From assembly GCA_902614225.1 (NCBI GenBank), contig CACMKJ010000002.1:1-64000 (forward strand): a DNA stretch of 64,000 nucleotides. The letters run 5' to 3'. The stretch's first letter is position 1; each line of letters opens with the position of its first letter. The translations under genes and the position numbers were made by a program. A model generated the notes under the pieces. The model was not told the DNA's origin. It saw only the letters and a program-made list of their open reading frames with translations, and ran no database searches. Source of the DNA: Rhodospirillaceae bacterium. Lineage in GTDB: Bacteria > Pseudomonadota > Alphaproteobacteria > TMED109. Positions 29,253-40,044 of this stretch are shown here, piece by piece.

Positions 29253-29974
29253 TATAGACCTCCAAACCTTCTTTCTCTTTGATTAAATTCTTTTATTGCA
29301 GACAAAAAATCATCTTGAGTAAATTCAGGCCAAAACTTTTTTATAAATATTAATTCAGAATAAGCAGATTGCCAAAGCAGAAAATTGCTTAAGCGACAAT
29401 CACCTCCTGTTCTAATTATTAAGTCAGGGTCAGGCAGTCCTTTGGTATAAAGATTATCTGAAATTATTTTTTCGTTTATTTCATTAACATTTATTTTTTT
29501 TAAGGATATGTCTTGTGCTATTTTTTTTACAGAACTAGTAATTTCTTGCCTTGAGCCGTAATTAATTGCAATTATTAAATTCAGTGTTTTATTTTCTTTT
29601 GAAGCTTCTGATAATTTATTTAAATCCTTAATTATATCACTAGGAAATAAAGTAATGTCACCCAAAACTTTAAGACATATATCATTTTCAAGTAACTCCT
29701 TAATTCGTCTTTTTAAAAAAAATCTTAGCAAACTAATTAAATCTTGTATTTCTTTATTAGTTCGCTTCCAATTCTCAGAAGAAAATGCAAATAAGGTTAA
29801 ATATTTAATCTTACAGGTAATGGCTACTTTCAATATTTCTTTAACATTTTTTGCACCTTTTTTATGACCATCTATATTTTTTAGGCCATTAAGCTTAGCC
29901 CAACGCCTATTACCATCCATTATAATACCCACGTGTTTAGCTAATGAAAAAAAGTTTTGTTTACTGCTATTCAT
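29252..29974 (-). CDS. uppS: Isoprenyl transferase (undecaprenyl diphosphate synthase)
   Basis: HVGIIMDGNRRWAK, LTLFAFSSENWKR, RTGGDCRLSNFLLWQSAYSEL. Confidence 0.96.
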   Translation of the reverse strand: MNSSKQNFFSLAKHVGIIMDGNRRWAKLNGLKNIDGHKKGAKNVKEILKVAITCKIKYLTLFAFSSENWKRTNKEIQDLISLLRFFLKRRIKELLENDICLKVLGDITLFPSDIIKDLNKLSEASKENKTLNLIIAINYGSRQEITSSVKKIAQDISLKKINVNEINEKIISDNLYTKGLPDPDLIIRTGGDCRLSNFLLWQSAYSELIFIKKFWPEFTQDDFLSAIKEFNQRERRFGGL

Positions 29975-29985
29975 ATAAAAATGAG

Positions 29986-30540
29986 TTATATTTGTAGAAT
30001 CTCATTTTCTTTATTTTTGCTTTTTTCTGAAATAGTCTCTATATAAGTATCTGTTAATTTTTGAAGATCATCTTGCATAATTTTAATCTCATCTTCAGGA
30101 GCATTTTGGGCGCTAAATTTTTTAATAAAATTCATACCATCCTGTCTAATATTTCTTATTGATACTTTCGCTTCTTCTGCTAAACGCTTAACATTTTTAG
30201 CTAATTCTAGTCTTCTTTCAGCCGTTAGATCAGGTAAATTAATTCTTATAATTTGTCCTTCGGTCATAGGAGATAAATTTAAAGATGAGTTTAATAAACT
30301 TTTTTCTACAGTATTTACTAAATTTGTATCCCATACATTTATTTTAATAGTTTTAGCTTCAGGCACACTCACTGATGCCAAGTCTTTTATTTTCATACTT
30401 TGCCCATACGCATCAACTACTATGCCATCAACTAAAGTTGTAGAAGCTCTTCCAGATCTTATACCATTAAAGTTACTAACTAAATTATCTATAGCTCCTT
30501 GCATTCTTTTTTCGTAATCACTTAATCTAAATTGACTCAT
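29986..30540 (-). CDS. frr: Ribosome recycling factor
   Basis: GRASTTLVDGIVVDAYG, TEGQIIRINLPDLTAERR. Confidence 0.97.
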   Translation of the reverse strand: MSQFRLSDYEKRMQGAIDNLVSNFNGIRSGRASTTLVDGIVVDAYGQSMKIKDLASVSVPEAKTIKINVWDTNLVNTVEKSLLNSSLNLSPMTEGQIIRINLPDLTAERRLELAKNVKRLAEEAKVSIRNIRQDGMNFIKKFSAQNAPEDEIKIMQDDLQKLTDTYIETISEKSKNKENEILQI

Positions 30541-30541
30541 C

Positions 30542-31261
30542 TTATTTCTCCGATATTATTGTATAGGGCTCTTCTGCATTTACTGCCTTAGCAAATGAGC
30601 TTTCTTTTAAAATTGAAAAAACTACCATAGGAATATTATTGTCTCTAGCTAATGTTATTGCAGATGAGTCCATAACTTTCAAATTATCTTCTAAAAGTTT
30701 TTTATAACTAATAGTTGAATATTTTTTTGAATTTGGATTAAATTTTGGATCACTTTCATATACTCCATCAACACTAGTACCTTTAAATAAGGCATCACAA
30801 TTCATTTCTGCGGCCCTCAGTGTTGCTGCTGTATCAGTGGAAAAGTACGGATTTCCTGTTCCGGCAGCAAGAATTATTATTCTGTTTTTTTCTAAATGTC
30901 TAATAGCTCTTCTTTTAATGAATGATTCACAAATAGTCTGCATAGGAATTGCAGATAATACTCTTGTTGAAATACCATTTTTTTCTATAGCATTCTGAAG
31001 TGCTAAAGCATTTATTACAGTAGCTAACATTCCCATACCATCTGCAGTTACTCTATCAATTCCTTGAGCAGCTCCAGATATACCTCTAAATATATTACCT
31101 CCTCCTACTACAATACAAATTTGTTTACCTTTTTTATGAACCTGGGTTATGTCATCAGCTATTGAGATAACTTTATCTGGATCAATGCCGTAATCCTGAT
31201 TTCCTACAAGAACTTCACCTGAAAGTTTTAGCATAATTCTTTTCCAGTTTTTAAAGTTCAT
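30542..31261 (-). CDS. pyrH: UMP kinase
   Basis: KRIMLKLSGEVL, VVGGGNIFRG, ATVINALALQ, GTGNPYFSTDTAA. Confidence 0.97.
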   Translation of the reverse strand: MNFKNWKRIMLKLSGEVLVGNQDYGIDPDKVISIADDITQVHKKGKQICIVVGGGNIFRGISGAAQGIDRVTADGMGMLATVINALALQNAIEKNGISTRVLSAIPMQTICESFIKRRAIRHLEKNRIIILAAGTGNPYFSTDTAATLRAAEMNCDALFKGTSVDGVYESDPKFNPNSKKYSTISYKKLLEDNLKVMDSSAITLARDNNIPMVVFSILKESSFAKAVNAEEPYTIISEK

Positions 31262-31286
31262 CAGGTTTGATTTTTCATTTTTAAAT

Positions 31287-32225
31287 TTAAGTAGTATTAT
31301 TCACCTGAGAGGCAACTTCTTCAGAGAAACTCTTTTCTTCGACTTCAATGCCTTCCCCTAAGATAAATAATTTATAATCAATAATAGACAAGTTACAATT
31401 ATTATTACTATTGAACTCTTTAAGAACTTGATCTAAAGTCTGTGATGGTTCTAATACCCAATTCTGATTAATTAATGTAACCTCAGATAAGTATTTTTTT
31501 ACCTTACCATCCACGATTTTATCAATAATATTTTCTGGCTTACCAGATGCTTTAAGCTGAGAAGTATATATTTCTCTCTCTTTTTCAATAAAAGAAGTAT
31601 CAAGGGACTTTTCATCTAAAGCAAGAGGTTTCAAAGCAGTTATATGCATTGCTATTTTGTTTGCTAAGTCAATAACAGCTTTATTAGAATTATCATTAGA
31701 AAACATCTTCACAACACATGCCATTCTTCCAATGTTGTCATTAATTTTATTATGAACATACGAGCCAAATAGTGTATTTTTAGAGTCTGCATCTAAATAT
31801 ACTAGCCTTCTGATAACTATATTTTCTCCTATTTTAGCTACTAAATTTTGTAAAGCAACTGCGACTGTTTCATTGTTTCTATATTGGGCCTCTAAAAGAC
31901 TATGTATTGTATGCTTTTTACTTATGCTTATATCTAAAATATTATCTACAAAATTTTGAAAATCTATATTTTTTGAAACAAAATCAGTTTCAGAATTTAT
32001 TTCTAATAGTAAGGAGAAGTTATCACAGCTTTTTAAACCTACTAGACCTTGTGCCGCAACTCTTGACGACTTTTTTTCAGCTTTTGCAATACCTTTTTTT
32101 CTTAACCAACTAGTCGCTTTACTAATATCTCCATCATTTTCTACTAATGCTTTCTTACAATCCATCATACCTGCACCTGTTTTTTCTCTTAACAGTTTGA
32201 TGTGTTCAGCTGAAATATTAGACAT
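31287..32225 (-). CDS. tsf: Elongation factor Ts
   Basis: LREKTGAGMMDCKKAL, INSETDFVSKN. Confidence 0.97.
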   Translation of the reverse strand: MSNISAEHIKLLREKTGAGMMDCKKALVENDGDISKATSWLRKKGIAKAEKKSSRVAAQGLVGLKSCDNFSLLLEINSETDFVSKNIDFQNFVDNILDISISKKHTIHSLLEAQYRNNETVAVALQNLVAKIGENIVIRRLVYLDADSKNTLFGSYVHNKINDNIGRMACVVKMFSNDNSNKAVIDLANKIAMHITALKPLALDEKSLDTSFIEKEREIYTSQLKASGKPENIIDKIVDGKVKKYLSEVTLINQNWVLEPSQTLDQVLKEFNSNNNCNLSIIDYKLFILGEGIEVEEKSFSEEVASQVNNTT

Positions 32226-32236
32226 ATTAATAATTT

Positions 32237-33085
32237 TTATTTAATTTCATTTATTGAAGAAGTATTATTATTATCTACTTCTATATTTTCTTCTTTTTTA
32301 TCAGTGTTTGAGATATCAGTATCATCTAATCTTTTTAGATCTTCAGCTAATATATCAGTTTCTCCAATATCTGAGGTCTGCTTTGCAATATTATTTTTAG
32401 AAGCCATACTAATTGTATCAGCAATTAATTCACAAAAAGTTTTCAATGCTCTAGTGGCGTCATCATTACCTGGAATAGGGAAATCTATTCCATCAGGGTT
32501 TGAGTTACTGTCTATTATAGCAACTATTGGTATGTTTAATACTTTTGCCTCTTCTAATGCATTTTTCTCTTTATTTGTATCAAATATAATCATAGCATCT
32601 GGTATGCCATTCATATTTCTTATACCACCCAAAGACAAATTAAGTTTATCTTGCTTTCTTTGAAGGTTTAGTCTTTCCTTTTTAGTTAATACTTTAACGA
32701 AATCGTTTTTCTCATCTAATTTATGATCAAGTTCATCAAGCTGCTTTATTGATTGGGAGATGGTTTTCCAATTTGTAAGCATTCCTCCAGGCCATCTGTG
32801 AGTTACAAAGAATTGATTATTTTGCTCTGCAGCTTCTTGTATTGGCTTTTGAGCTTGTCTTTTAGTACCTACAAACAAAATTTTACCATTATTATTAGCA
32901 ATTTCATATAAAAAAACTAAAGCATTGTGTAATAGCGGGACTGTTTGTTGCAAATCTATGATGTGAATACCATTTCTAATACCAAACAAGTATGGTTTCA
33001 TCTTAGGATTCCATCTATGAGATTGATGCCCAAAGTGTATACCAGCATCTAAAAGTTGCCTCATAGAAAATTCGGCTACATTCAA
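32237..33085 (-). CDS. rpsB: 30S ribosomal protein S2
   Basis: [36 protein letters not shown]; acidic C-terminal tail. Confidence 0.97.
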   Translation of the reverse strand: MNVAEFSMRQLLDAGIHFGHQSHRWNPKMKPYLFGIRNGIHIIDLQQTVPLLHNALVFLYEIANNNGKILFVGTKRQAQKPIQEAAEQNNQFFVTHRWPGGMLTNWKTISQSIKQLDELDHKLDEKNDFVKVLTKKERLNLQRKQDKLNLSLGGIRNMNGIPDAMIIFDTNKEKNALEEAKVLNIPIVAIIDSNSNPDGIDFPIPGNDDATRALKTFCELIADTISMASKNNIAKQTSDIGETDILAEDLKRLDDTDISNTDKKEENIEVDNNNTSSINEIK

Positions 33086-33119
33086 TATAAATCTCCTTTT
33101 AACTAAATTAAACAGTCAT

Positions 33120-33146
33120 AACTTGCAATTAAATTTTTTGCAAGTT
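33120..33146. terminator. 9-bp perfect inverted repeat between dnaE stop and rpsB
   Basis: AACTTGCAA-(9 nt)-TTGCAAGTT; T-rich on the plus side, no T-run on the minus (transcribed) strand. Confidence 0.35.
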
Positions 33147-33150
33147 AATT

Positions 33151-36100
33151 TTACATTATTTTTTCTATATTTTTAATACCCTTTATATTTCTCATAATAT
33201 AATGAAGATTTACTTCTGAGCTAATGCTTAAACCACAACATATTTTAATATCTTTATATTTAATCAAGACTTTTTTATTTCCTACCTCTAATTTTAATAG
33301 TTTTTCTTTTATTACATCAATAAAATCTATATTATCCAAATAGATCATATAGTGTTTAAAAAAACTATTCTTGATTTTATCAGCTTCTATTATTGTTTTA
33401 AATCTTAGTCTCATTCTACCATCTTTTCCCAAAGCATGAATTAAACTAATAACGTAAGTCTTTCCAATTTCTAAATTAATACTTTTTTCGTTAATTTTTT
33501 CTTTAAATACTCTTATATTTAAAAAGCCCTTTACATCAATTAATAGAAGGTCTACAAACATGGTATTTCCAATAGATTTCTGTTCATGACCAACTAGAAA
33601 AACTAATATATCATATTTCTTACCATTAATATTGTTATCTTCTATATCTGAAGAATATGAAAAATTAAAACTTTTAAAGAATTTAAGATCATCTAATAAA
33701 GGGTTTTTTGAAACTAAAAATCCGAGAGCTAAATACTCATTTATACAAGTTTTATTTTTTCCCCATGGTTTATTAATTACTATCAAATGCTTAAAGTTTT
33801 CTTCACTATTATGGTCAGAAAAGAGTGCTTTTTGATTAGCTAGACCATCTTTATAAATATTCTGAGAAATTAATAACAAATTTGAAGAAGAAGAAAAAAT
33901 GGAAGACCTTTCATATTTAAAAGCATCAAATACACCTGCCATCACTAAGAATTCAATTTGTCTTTTATTTATAATAAACGGGTCTAATCTAGAGAAAAAA
34001 TTAAAAATTGATTTATATTCTCCATTTTTTTCTCTTTCAATTACTATGTATTTCGCTAGTTCAAAACCAATATTTTTAATATTTGCTAAACCACTTCTTA
34101 TAGCTAAAGAACCGCTTTTGAGCTTTTCAACTGAGAAAAATATATGTGATTTATTAATATCTGATTTTAAAACTATTAATCCTAATTTTTCTATTTCAGC
34201 TTTTAAAGGAATATATTTAGCACTAGAGTTATTTATTTCACTATTTAACAATGCAGTAAAAAATTCAGCAGGATAATGTGTTTTACACCATGCGGTTTGA
34301 TATGATATTAACGCATAAGCAGCTGCGTGGCTTTTGTTAAAACCATAGCCAGCAAATTTTTCAATATCTGAAAAAATTTTTTTTGCACTATCTGCAGGAA
34401 TATTATTTTTTTTACTACCTTCAATAAAACTTTTTTTTAGGTCTTGCATTTCAGATTTTATTTTCTTACCCATTGCCCTTCTTAATAAATCAGCTTTAGC
34501 AAGTGAAAACCCTGCGATAATTCTTGCTGCTTCCATAACTTGCTCCTGATATATCATTATTCCATGAGTCTCTAATAATAATTTTTCTAGTAAAGGATGA
34601 GGGTAGCTAGTACTCTCAAGTTTATGTTTTCTATTTATATAAGAAGGAATTTGCTCCATTGGACCAGGTCTATATAATGCCACTACAGCAATTATGTCTT
34701 CTATCCTATCTGGTTTTAATTGCTTCAAAACCTGTCTCATAGGTATACTTTCTAGTTGAAATACTCCTAATGTGTTACCTAATGATAAAGTAGTATAGGT
34801 CTTTTTATCATTAAGATTGATATTATTTAAATTAATATTAATATCTCTTTTTTTAATTAATTTCAAAGTTGCATCTAAAACTGATAATGTTTCAAGGCCC
34901 AAAAAGTCAAATTTTATTAAACCAATATTTTCTAAATATTTCATGTTAAATTGAGAAACAGGCATTGAAGACTTTGCATCATAATATAAAGGCACATCAT
35001 TAACAATTGGACTGTTTGAAATTACAAGCCCAGCAGCATGAGTAGAAGCATTTCTATTTAACCCCTCTAATTTGATAGATATATCAAAAATTTTTCTTAC
35101 TTCTTCATCCTCATTAATCAAATTTTTTATAATTGAGTCATTTTCTACATGGTGTTTTAACGACTTAATTGCTCCAGGATTATTTGGTATTAATTTAGCA
35201 ATTTTATCTACTCTGCCATAGTTAAATCCCAAGACTCTGCCAACATCTCTTATTACTGCTCTAGCTTGTAAAGAACCAAATGTTATAATCTGTGCAACTT
35301 TATCTTTCCCATACTTATTTTTCACATAGTCAATTACTTCTTCTCTTCTATGTTTACAAAAGTCTATATCAAAATCAGGAAGAGAAATTCTTGAAGGATT
35401 TAAGAATCTCTCAAAAAGCAAACCATACTTAATAGGGTCAATATCAGTTATATTCAATGCCCATGCTACTATTGAACCTGCTCCTGATCCCCTACCCGGT
35501 CCTACAGGAATATTGTTATTTTTTGCCCAAGTAATAAAATCACTAACTATTAAAAAATAACCAGCATATCCCATATCATTTATTACTTCTAATTCATAAT
35601 CTAATCTTTTAAAATATGCATCATAATTTTGTTCGTATATTTTAGTACTACTTTTAATTCGCTTTTTTAAACCATTTTGTGACATTTTATAAATTAGTTC
35701 GGACTCTGTTAAGTTTTTAGATAGATTTATATTTGGTAGCTTAGGCTTCGAATCTTTTAATAAGAAATTACATCTTTTTGCAATGTTAACTGTATTTATG
35801 AGTACTTCTTTCATATCATTAAATAATAAAAGCATTTCTTTTGTATTTTTAAAATAACATTCAGCTATTGGTTTTTTTCTTTTGTTATCATTAATTGTAG
35901 TTGATTGGTCTATACACATTAAACAATCTTGAGCATCTAACATTTCTTTATTAAGAAATGAGACTTCATTAGTGCAAACTAATGATAAATCTAATTTAAT
36001 AGATAGCTCTAGAAGATTTTTTACTTTAGTATTGTTATGATCTTTATGATTTTTAAAAATATTTAAGTACAATCTATCACCAAAAACACTTCTTAACTTT

Positions 36101-36561
36101 TTTGCTAACATGTAAAAAATTGACTCTTTATGAAAAGATATATTTGAATCTACATCGCCATACAGTATTAATAAACCTTCATTATATCTTATTAGATCTT
36201 CTAAACTAACAAATTTATATTTTTTTTCTTGTAAATTTTTATAAATAGTACTAACCAAAATTGATAAATTTTGCCAACCTTGCTCGTTCATTATTAAACA
36301 TGTAATATTATATAAAGCTTTTACATTATTACTTTTTTCATACCATTCGACAAAAATATTAGCTCCTAAAATAGGTTTTATTTTCTTTTCAAGAGCCTTT
36401 TTTGTAAACTCCATTGCACCAAATAGGTTATTAGTATCTGTAAGAGCAATTGCTGGCATATTGTCCTCAACAGCTCTATCTATAAGATCGCCAACTTTAA
36501 TAGAACTCTCTAGAATAGAATAATGAGATTTTGTTTTTAGATGTACAAATTGATTAACCAT
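33151..36561 (-). CDS. dnaE: DNA polymerase III alpha subunit
   Basis: PHP-domain start FVHLKTKSHYSILES; VGPGRGSGAGSIVAWAL, LPDFDIDFCKHRREEVI. Confidence 0.97.
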   Translation of the reverse strand: MVNQFVHLKTKSHYSILESSIKVGDLIDRAVEDNMPAIALTDTNNLFGAMEFTKKALEKKIKPILGANIFVEWYEKSNNVKALYNITCLIMNEQGWQNLSILVSTIYKNLQEKKYKFVSLEDLIRYNEGLLILYGDVDSNISFHKESIFYMLAKKLRSVFGDRLYLNIFKNHKDHNNTKVKNLLELSIKLDLSLVCTNEVSFLNKEMLDAQDCLMCIDQSTTINDNKRKKPIAECYFKNTKEMLLLFNDMKEVLINTVNIAKRCNFLLKDSKPKLPNINLSKNLTESELIYKMSQNGLKKRIKSSTKIYEQNYDAYFKRLDYELEVINDMGYAGYFLIVSDFITWAKNNNIPVGPGRGSGAGSIVAWALNITDIDPIKYGLLFERFLNPSRISLPDFDIDFCKHRREEVIDYVKNKYGKDKVAQIITFGSLQARAVIRDVGRVLGFNYGRVDKIAKLIPNNPGAIKSLKHHVENDSIIKNLINEDEEVRKIFDISIKLEGLNRNASTHAAGLVISNSPIVNDVPLYYDAKSSMPVSQFNMKYLENIGLIKFDFLGLETLSVLDATLKLIKKRDININLNNINLNDKKTYTTLSLGNTLGVFQLESIPMRQVLKQLKPDRIEDIIAVVALYRPGPMEQIPSYINRKHKLESTSYPHPLLEKLLLETHGIMIYQEQVMEAARIIAGFSLAKADLLRRAMGKKIKSEMQDLKKSFIEGSKKNNIPADSAKKIFSDIEKFAGYGFNKSHAAAYALISYQTAWCKTHYPAEFFTALLNSEINNSSAKYIPLKAEIEKLGLIVLKSDINKSHIFFSVEKLKSGSLAIRSGLANIKNIGFELAKYIVIEREKNGEYKSIFNFFSRLDPFIINKRQIEFLVMAGVFDAFKYERSSIFSSSSNLLLISQNIYKDGLANQKALFSDHNSEENFKHLIVINKPWGKNKTCINEYLALGFLVSKNPLLDDLKFFKSFNFSYSSDIEDNNINGKKYDILVFLVGHEQKSIGNTMFVDLLLIDVKGFLNIRVFKEKINEKSINLEIGKTYVISLIHALGKDGRMRLRFKTIIEADKIKNSFFKHYMIYLDNIDFIDVIKEKLLKLEVGNKKVLIKYKDIKICCGLSISSEVNLHYIMRNIKGIKNIEKIM

Positions 36562-37244
36562 TACTCCTTGTACTCTAAAAGCAATCCATCATTTAATTGA
36601 TAAATTTTATCCATTTGTTTTGCTATCGCCATATCATGAGTAGCTAAAAGCAAAGATGTACTATTAATATTAGATATTTTTATTAATTCATCTATTACCT
36701 TATAACTATTAACTTTATCTAAATTTCCTGTAGGCTCATCAGCAATTATAATTTCTGGAGAATTATAAATTGCTCTTACTATTGCTATTCTTTGCTGTTC
36801 ACCTCCAGATAGTGCAGATGGTTTATGTAATGCTCTATTATCTAGATTTACAATTTTTAAAAGCTCTAAAGCTTTCTCTTTAGCATAAGAGGTATTAAAA
36901 CCATTTAGTAGTAATGTTAAATAAATATTTTCATGGGCATTAAACTCCATTAATAAAGAGTTTTGCTGATGTATATAACCAATGTTTTTTTTTCTTAAAA
37001 AAGACTTTTCACTATCTTTTAATCTAGCAGCATTTTTGCCCATAATAAATACATCACCTGATATAGGACTTTGTAAAAGGCTAGCTATATTTAATAAGCT
37101 AGATTTTCCAGAACCTGAAGAACCAATAATTGCAATTTTAGAAGCCTTTGAAATACTTAAATTTAAATTTTTTAATACTTCTACTTTGTTTTTTCCTTGA
37201 AAAAAATATTGATTAATATTTTTTAAAGTTAATATTTCACTCAT
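36561..37244 (-). CDS. lolD: Lipoprotein-releasing ABC transporter ATP-binding protein
   Basis: GSSGSGKSSLLN, LSGGEQQRIAIVRA, IIADEPTGNLD; adjacent to lolC/E. Confidence 0.93.
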   Translation of the reverse strand: MSEILTLKNINQYFFQGKNKVEVLKNLNLSISKASKIAIIGSSGSGKSSLLNIASLLQSPISGDVFIMGKNAARLKDSEKSFLRKKNIGYIHQQNSLLMEFNAHENIYLTLLLNGFNTSYAKEKALELLKIVNLDNRALHKPSALSGGEQQRIAIVRAIYNSPEIIIADEPTGNLDKVNSYKVIDELIKISNINSTSLLLATHDMAIAKQMDKIYQLNDGLLLEYKE

Positions 37245-38478
37245 ATCTTAAAATATTTGCAGGTTCAATTTTTGATGCACGCCAGGCTGGATATAACGTT
37301 GATAACAAAGATAATAATAAAGCAGTACAAACAATAATTATAATTTCTGAAATGTATACTTTTGAAGGAATAATATTAAAAAAATATACCTCCGGTGCAA
37401 AAAGCTGACTATCGAATAAATTCTCTAAAAAAACTTGTATCTTCCCTATATTTATTGTGATTAAAATACCTGATATTGTACCAATAATTGTGCCCAATAT
37501 TCCGACTATTGAACCTATTAAAATAAATATTCTTAAAATCTGGTTCCTTGTGAATCCTAAAGATCTCAAAACTCCTATTCCTCTTTCTTTATCCTTTACT
37601 ATCATAATAATACTAGAAATAAGATTAAACGCTGCCACAAAAACTATAAGTGATAATATTAAAAACATTACTTTTTTCTCTACTTTTAAAGCATTAAATA
37701 ATTCCTTATGCATAGACTCCCAAGTATATATCTTGTGAATATAACTAAAATTTTCATTAATTTCATAAGCTGTTTGATTAACGTAGTTTATATCATTAAC
37801 AAATATTTCTAAATGACTTATATAATTTTGATCTTTATTTAATAACTTTGTAGCTAAATATTTAGGCATAAATATAACATTCCTGTCTATATTATACATT
37901 CCTATATCAAAAATTCCTACTACCTTTAACTTAACTACACTAGGAATATTTCCAAAAGGAGTAGTGCTTTTAGCAGAGGAAATTAATTCAATCTGATCAT
38001 CAACTTTAACCCTTAAAAAAGTAGCTAACCTTGAACCAATTATAATGCTTTTATCTTCAAAATTATTTAAATTTCCTTCAATAATATTTTCTTCAATGCT
38101 ATCTCTTTCAAATAAGTCAGCTTTACTTATACCCTTAACTAGTATTCCAGAGGAATTAAATTCAGAGGTTATCATTGAATGCATTTCAACTTCTTGAGAT
38201 ATATTTTCAACATTTTCAATAGTCTCAATTCTTTCTATTACATCTGATTCTTTATAATTTTCATCCTTAAAATATAAAATTAAATGTCCATTAATTCCTA
38301 CAATTTTATCTATTAATTGAGCTCTAAATCCATTCATAACAGACATTACTATGATTAATGTAGCAACGCCTATGGTAATACCCAGAAAAGAAAATAAAGA
38401 ACTAATTGAGATAAAGCTTTCATCTCTTCTTGATCTAAAATATCTTATTGCTATTAAAGTTTCTAACTTAACATTCAC
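37237..38478 (-). CDS. lolC: Lipoprotein-releasing ABC transporter permease
   Basis: IAIRYFRSRRDESFISISSLFSFLGITIGVATLIIVMSVMNGFR; FtsX-like permease C-terminus. Confidence 0.92.
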   Translation of the reverse strand: MNVKLETLIAIRYFRSRRDESFISISSLFSFLGITIGVATLIIVMSVMNGFRAQLIDKIVGINGHLILYFKDENYKESDVIERIETIENVENISQEVEMHSMITSEFNSSGILVKGISKADLFERDSIEENIIEGNLNNFEDKSIIIGSRLATFLRVKVDDQIELISSAKSTTPFGNIPSVVKLKVVGIFDIGMYNIDRNVIFMPKYLATKLLNKDQNYISHLEIFVNDINYVNQTAYEINENFSYIHKIYTWESMHKELFNALKVEKKVMFLILSLIVFVAAFNLISSIIMIVKDKERGIGVLRSLGFTRNQILRIFILIGSIVGILGTIIGTISGILITINIGKIQVFLENLFDSQLFAPEVYFFNIIPSKVYISEIIIIVCTALLLSLLSTLYPAWRASKIEPANILRYE

Positions 38479-39796
38479 AGTATTTCTCTAAATAACTCTC
38501 AATTTTATCCAAACTAATCAATTGTAACTTTCCTGTATTTCTGTGCTTTACTTCAATATTAGAGTTCAATAGATTCTTTTCACCAACAATAACTTGTAAT
38601 GGCACTCCTATTAAATCCATGTCATTGAATTTTTTTCCCGCTCTAACTTCTCTATCATCATATATAACTTCATATTTATTAGTGAATTTTTTATAAAACT
38701 CTTCACTAAAATCTTTGCTTTTACTGTTATCAAATCGTACATTTATCAAGCCCAAATCATATGGCGAAACTTGTTTAGGCCATATTATGCCTTTATCATC
38801 ATTGTTAGCCTCAATGACAGCTGCTACTAATCTACTTACTCCTATTCCATATGATCCACTATGTATCAGTTTCTTTTCACCATTTGAAGTTATGTAATTA
38901 GCATCAAAAGCTTCAGAATACTTAGTTCCAAAATAAAAAATATGGCCTACCTCAATTCCTTTGGAGCAAATTTGATTTTGAGGACTAGTTTTACTTTTAA
39001 ATAATGCTTCATCATGTGTTTCTGAAGAACTACTATAGACGCTTAATAAATCTTCAGTAGCTTTAATTACAAGCTCTTTATCATTTAAATTTATATTATA
39101 ACAATCTTTATCAAGTATAGTTTTGTCGTAGAAAAATAATGTTTCACCATTTGAGGTCTCTAATATAAATTCATGACTTAAAGCTCCCCCTATTGGACCT
39201 GAGTCAGCTTTTACTGGAATAACATTAAGACCCAATAAATTAAAAATTTTCATATATAATATAAACATTTTACAATATGAAAAATAAGAGTTCTCATAGT
39301 CTAGATCAAAAGAGTAAGCATCTTTCATTAAAAACTCTCTACACCGCATAACCCCAAACCTAGGCCTTATTTCGTCTCTAAATTTCCATTGAGTATGAAA
39401 CAATAACTTTGGTAAGTCTTTATAAGACTTTAAGTCATTACTTACTAAATCTGTTATCATTTCTTCATTTGTAGGACCATAGAGTAAAGTATTATCATTT
39501 CTATCAAAAATTTTTAACATTTCCTTACCATAATCATTAAATCTACCTGATTTTTTCCATATATCTGAAGGCTGAATAGTAGGCATTAATATTTCATAAA
39601 TTTCATTTTTAATATGAATATTTCTAATTAAGTCTTTGATTTTATTTAATACTTTTAATCCTAAAGGAAGCCAGGTATAAATGCCGCTAGTAGCTTGTCT
39701 AATCATACCTGCCCTTAACATGAGTTTATGTGAGTTTAAATAGGCCTCATTAGGATCTTCTCTTAAAGTAAAAGAATAATATTTACTTAATTTCAT
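38468..39796 (-). CDS. proS: Prolyl-tRNA synthetase (short type)
   Basis: LMLRAGMIRQATSGIYTWLPLG, FRDEIRPRFGVMRCREFLMKDAYSF, SYGIGVSRL; 442 aa. Confidence 0.95.
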   Translation of the reverse strand: MKLSKYYSFTLREDPNEAYLNSHKLMLRAGMIRQATSGIYTWLPLGLKVLNKIKDLIRNIHIKNEIYEILMPTIQPSDIWKKSGRFNDYGKEMLKIFDRNDNTLLYGPTNEEMITDLVSNDLKSYKDLPKLLFHTQWKFRDEIRPRFGVMRCREFLMKDAYSFDLDYENSYFSYCKMFILYMKIFNLLGLNVIPVKADSGPIGGALSHEFILETSNGETLFFYDKTILDKDCYNINLNDKELVIKATEDLLSVYSSSSETHDEALFKSKTSPQNQICSKGIEVGHIFYFGTKYSEAFDANYITSNGEKKLIHSGSYGIGVSRLVAAVIEANNDDKGIIWPKQVSPYDLGLINVRFDNSKSKDFSEEFYKKFTNKYEVIYDDREVRAGKKFNDMDLIGVPLQVIVGEKNLLNSNIEVKHRNTGKLQLISLDKIESYLEKYCEC

Positions 39797-40044
39797 AGTG
39801 ATAATATTAATTTTTTTAATGAAAAAATATTAAAATAAGAAAGGAACCAAAATATAAAAGTAGTCAATATTGAGAATATTGTAGCAAAAATAAATTTATA
39901 CAAGATATTAGGCTTTTTAGGCGCACTTTTAGCAAACCTGAAGTTCTTTTTCTGAGGCAATTGCTCATAACCGATAGGTAATAAAATAAAAAAAATTGGC
40001 CACCATACCACTAAGAAAAAAATAATAATTTCTAATACACTCAT
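39793..40044 (-). CDS. DUF1467-family small membrane protein
   Basis: FFLVVWWPIFFILLPIG, two TM segments, conserved position between proS and mce. Confidence 0.75.
   Translation of the reverse strand: MSVLEIIIFFLVVWWPIFFILLPIGYEQLPQKKNFRFAKSAPKKPNILYKFIFATIFSILTTFIFWFLSYFNIFSLKKLILSL

Noticed and set aside
33632-34276. Plus-strand ORFs within dnaE
   Set aside because: Antisense to conserved dnaE; typical chance ORFs in AT-rich sequence.
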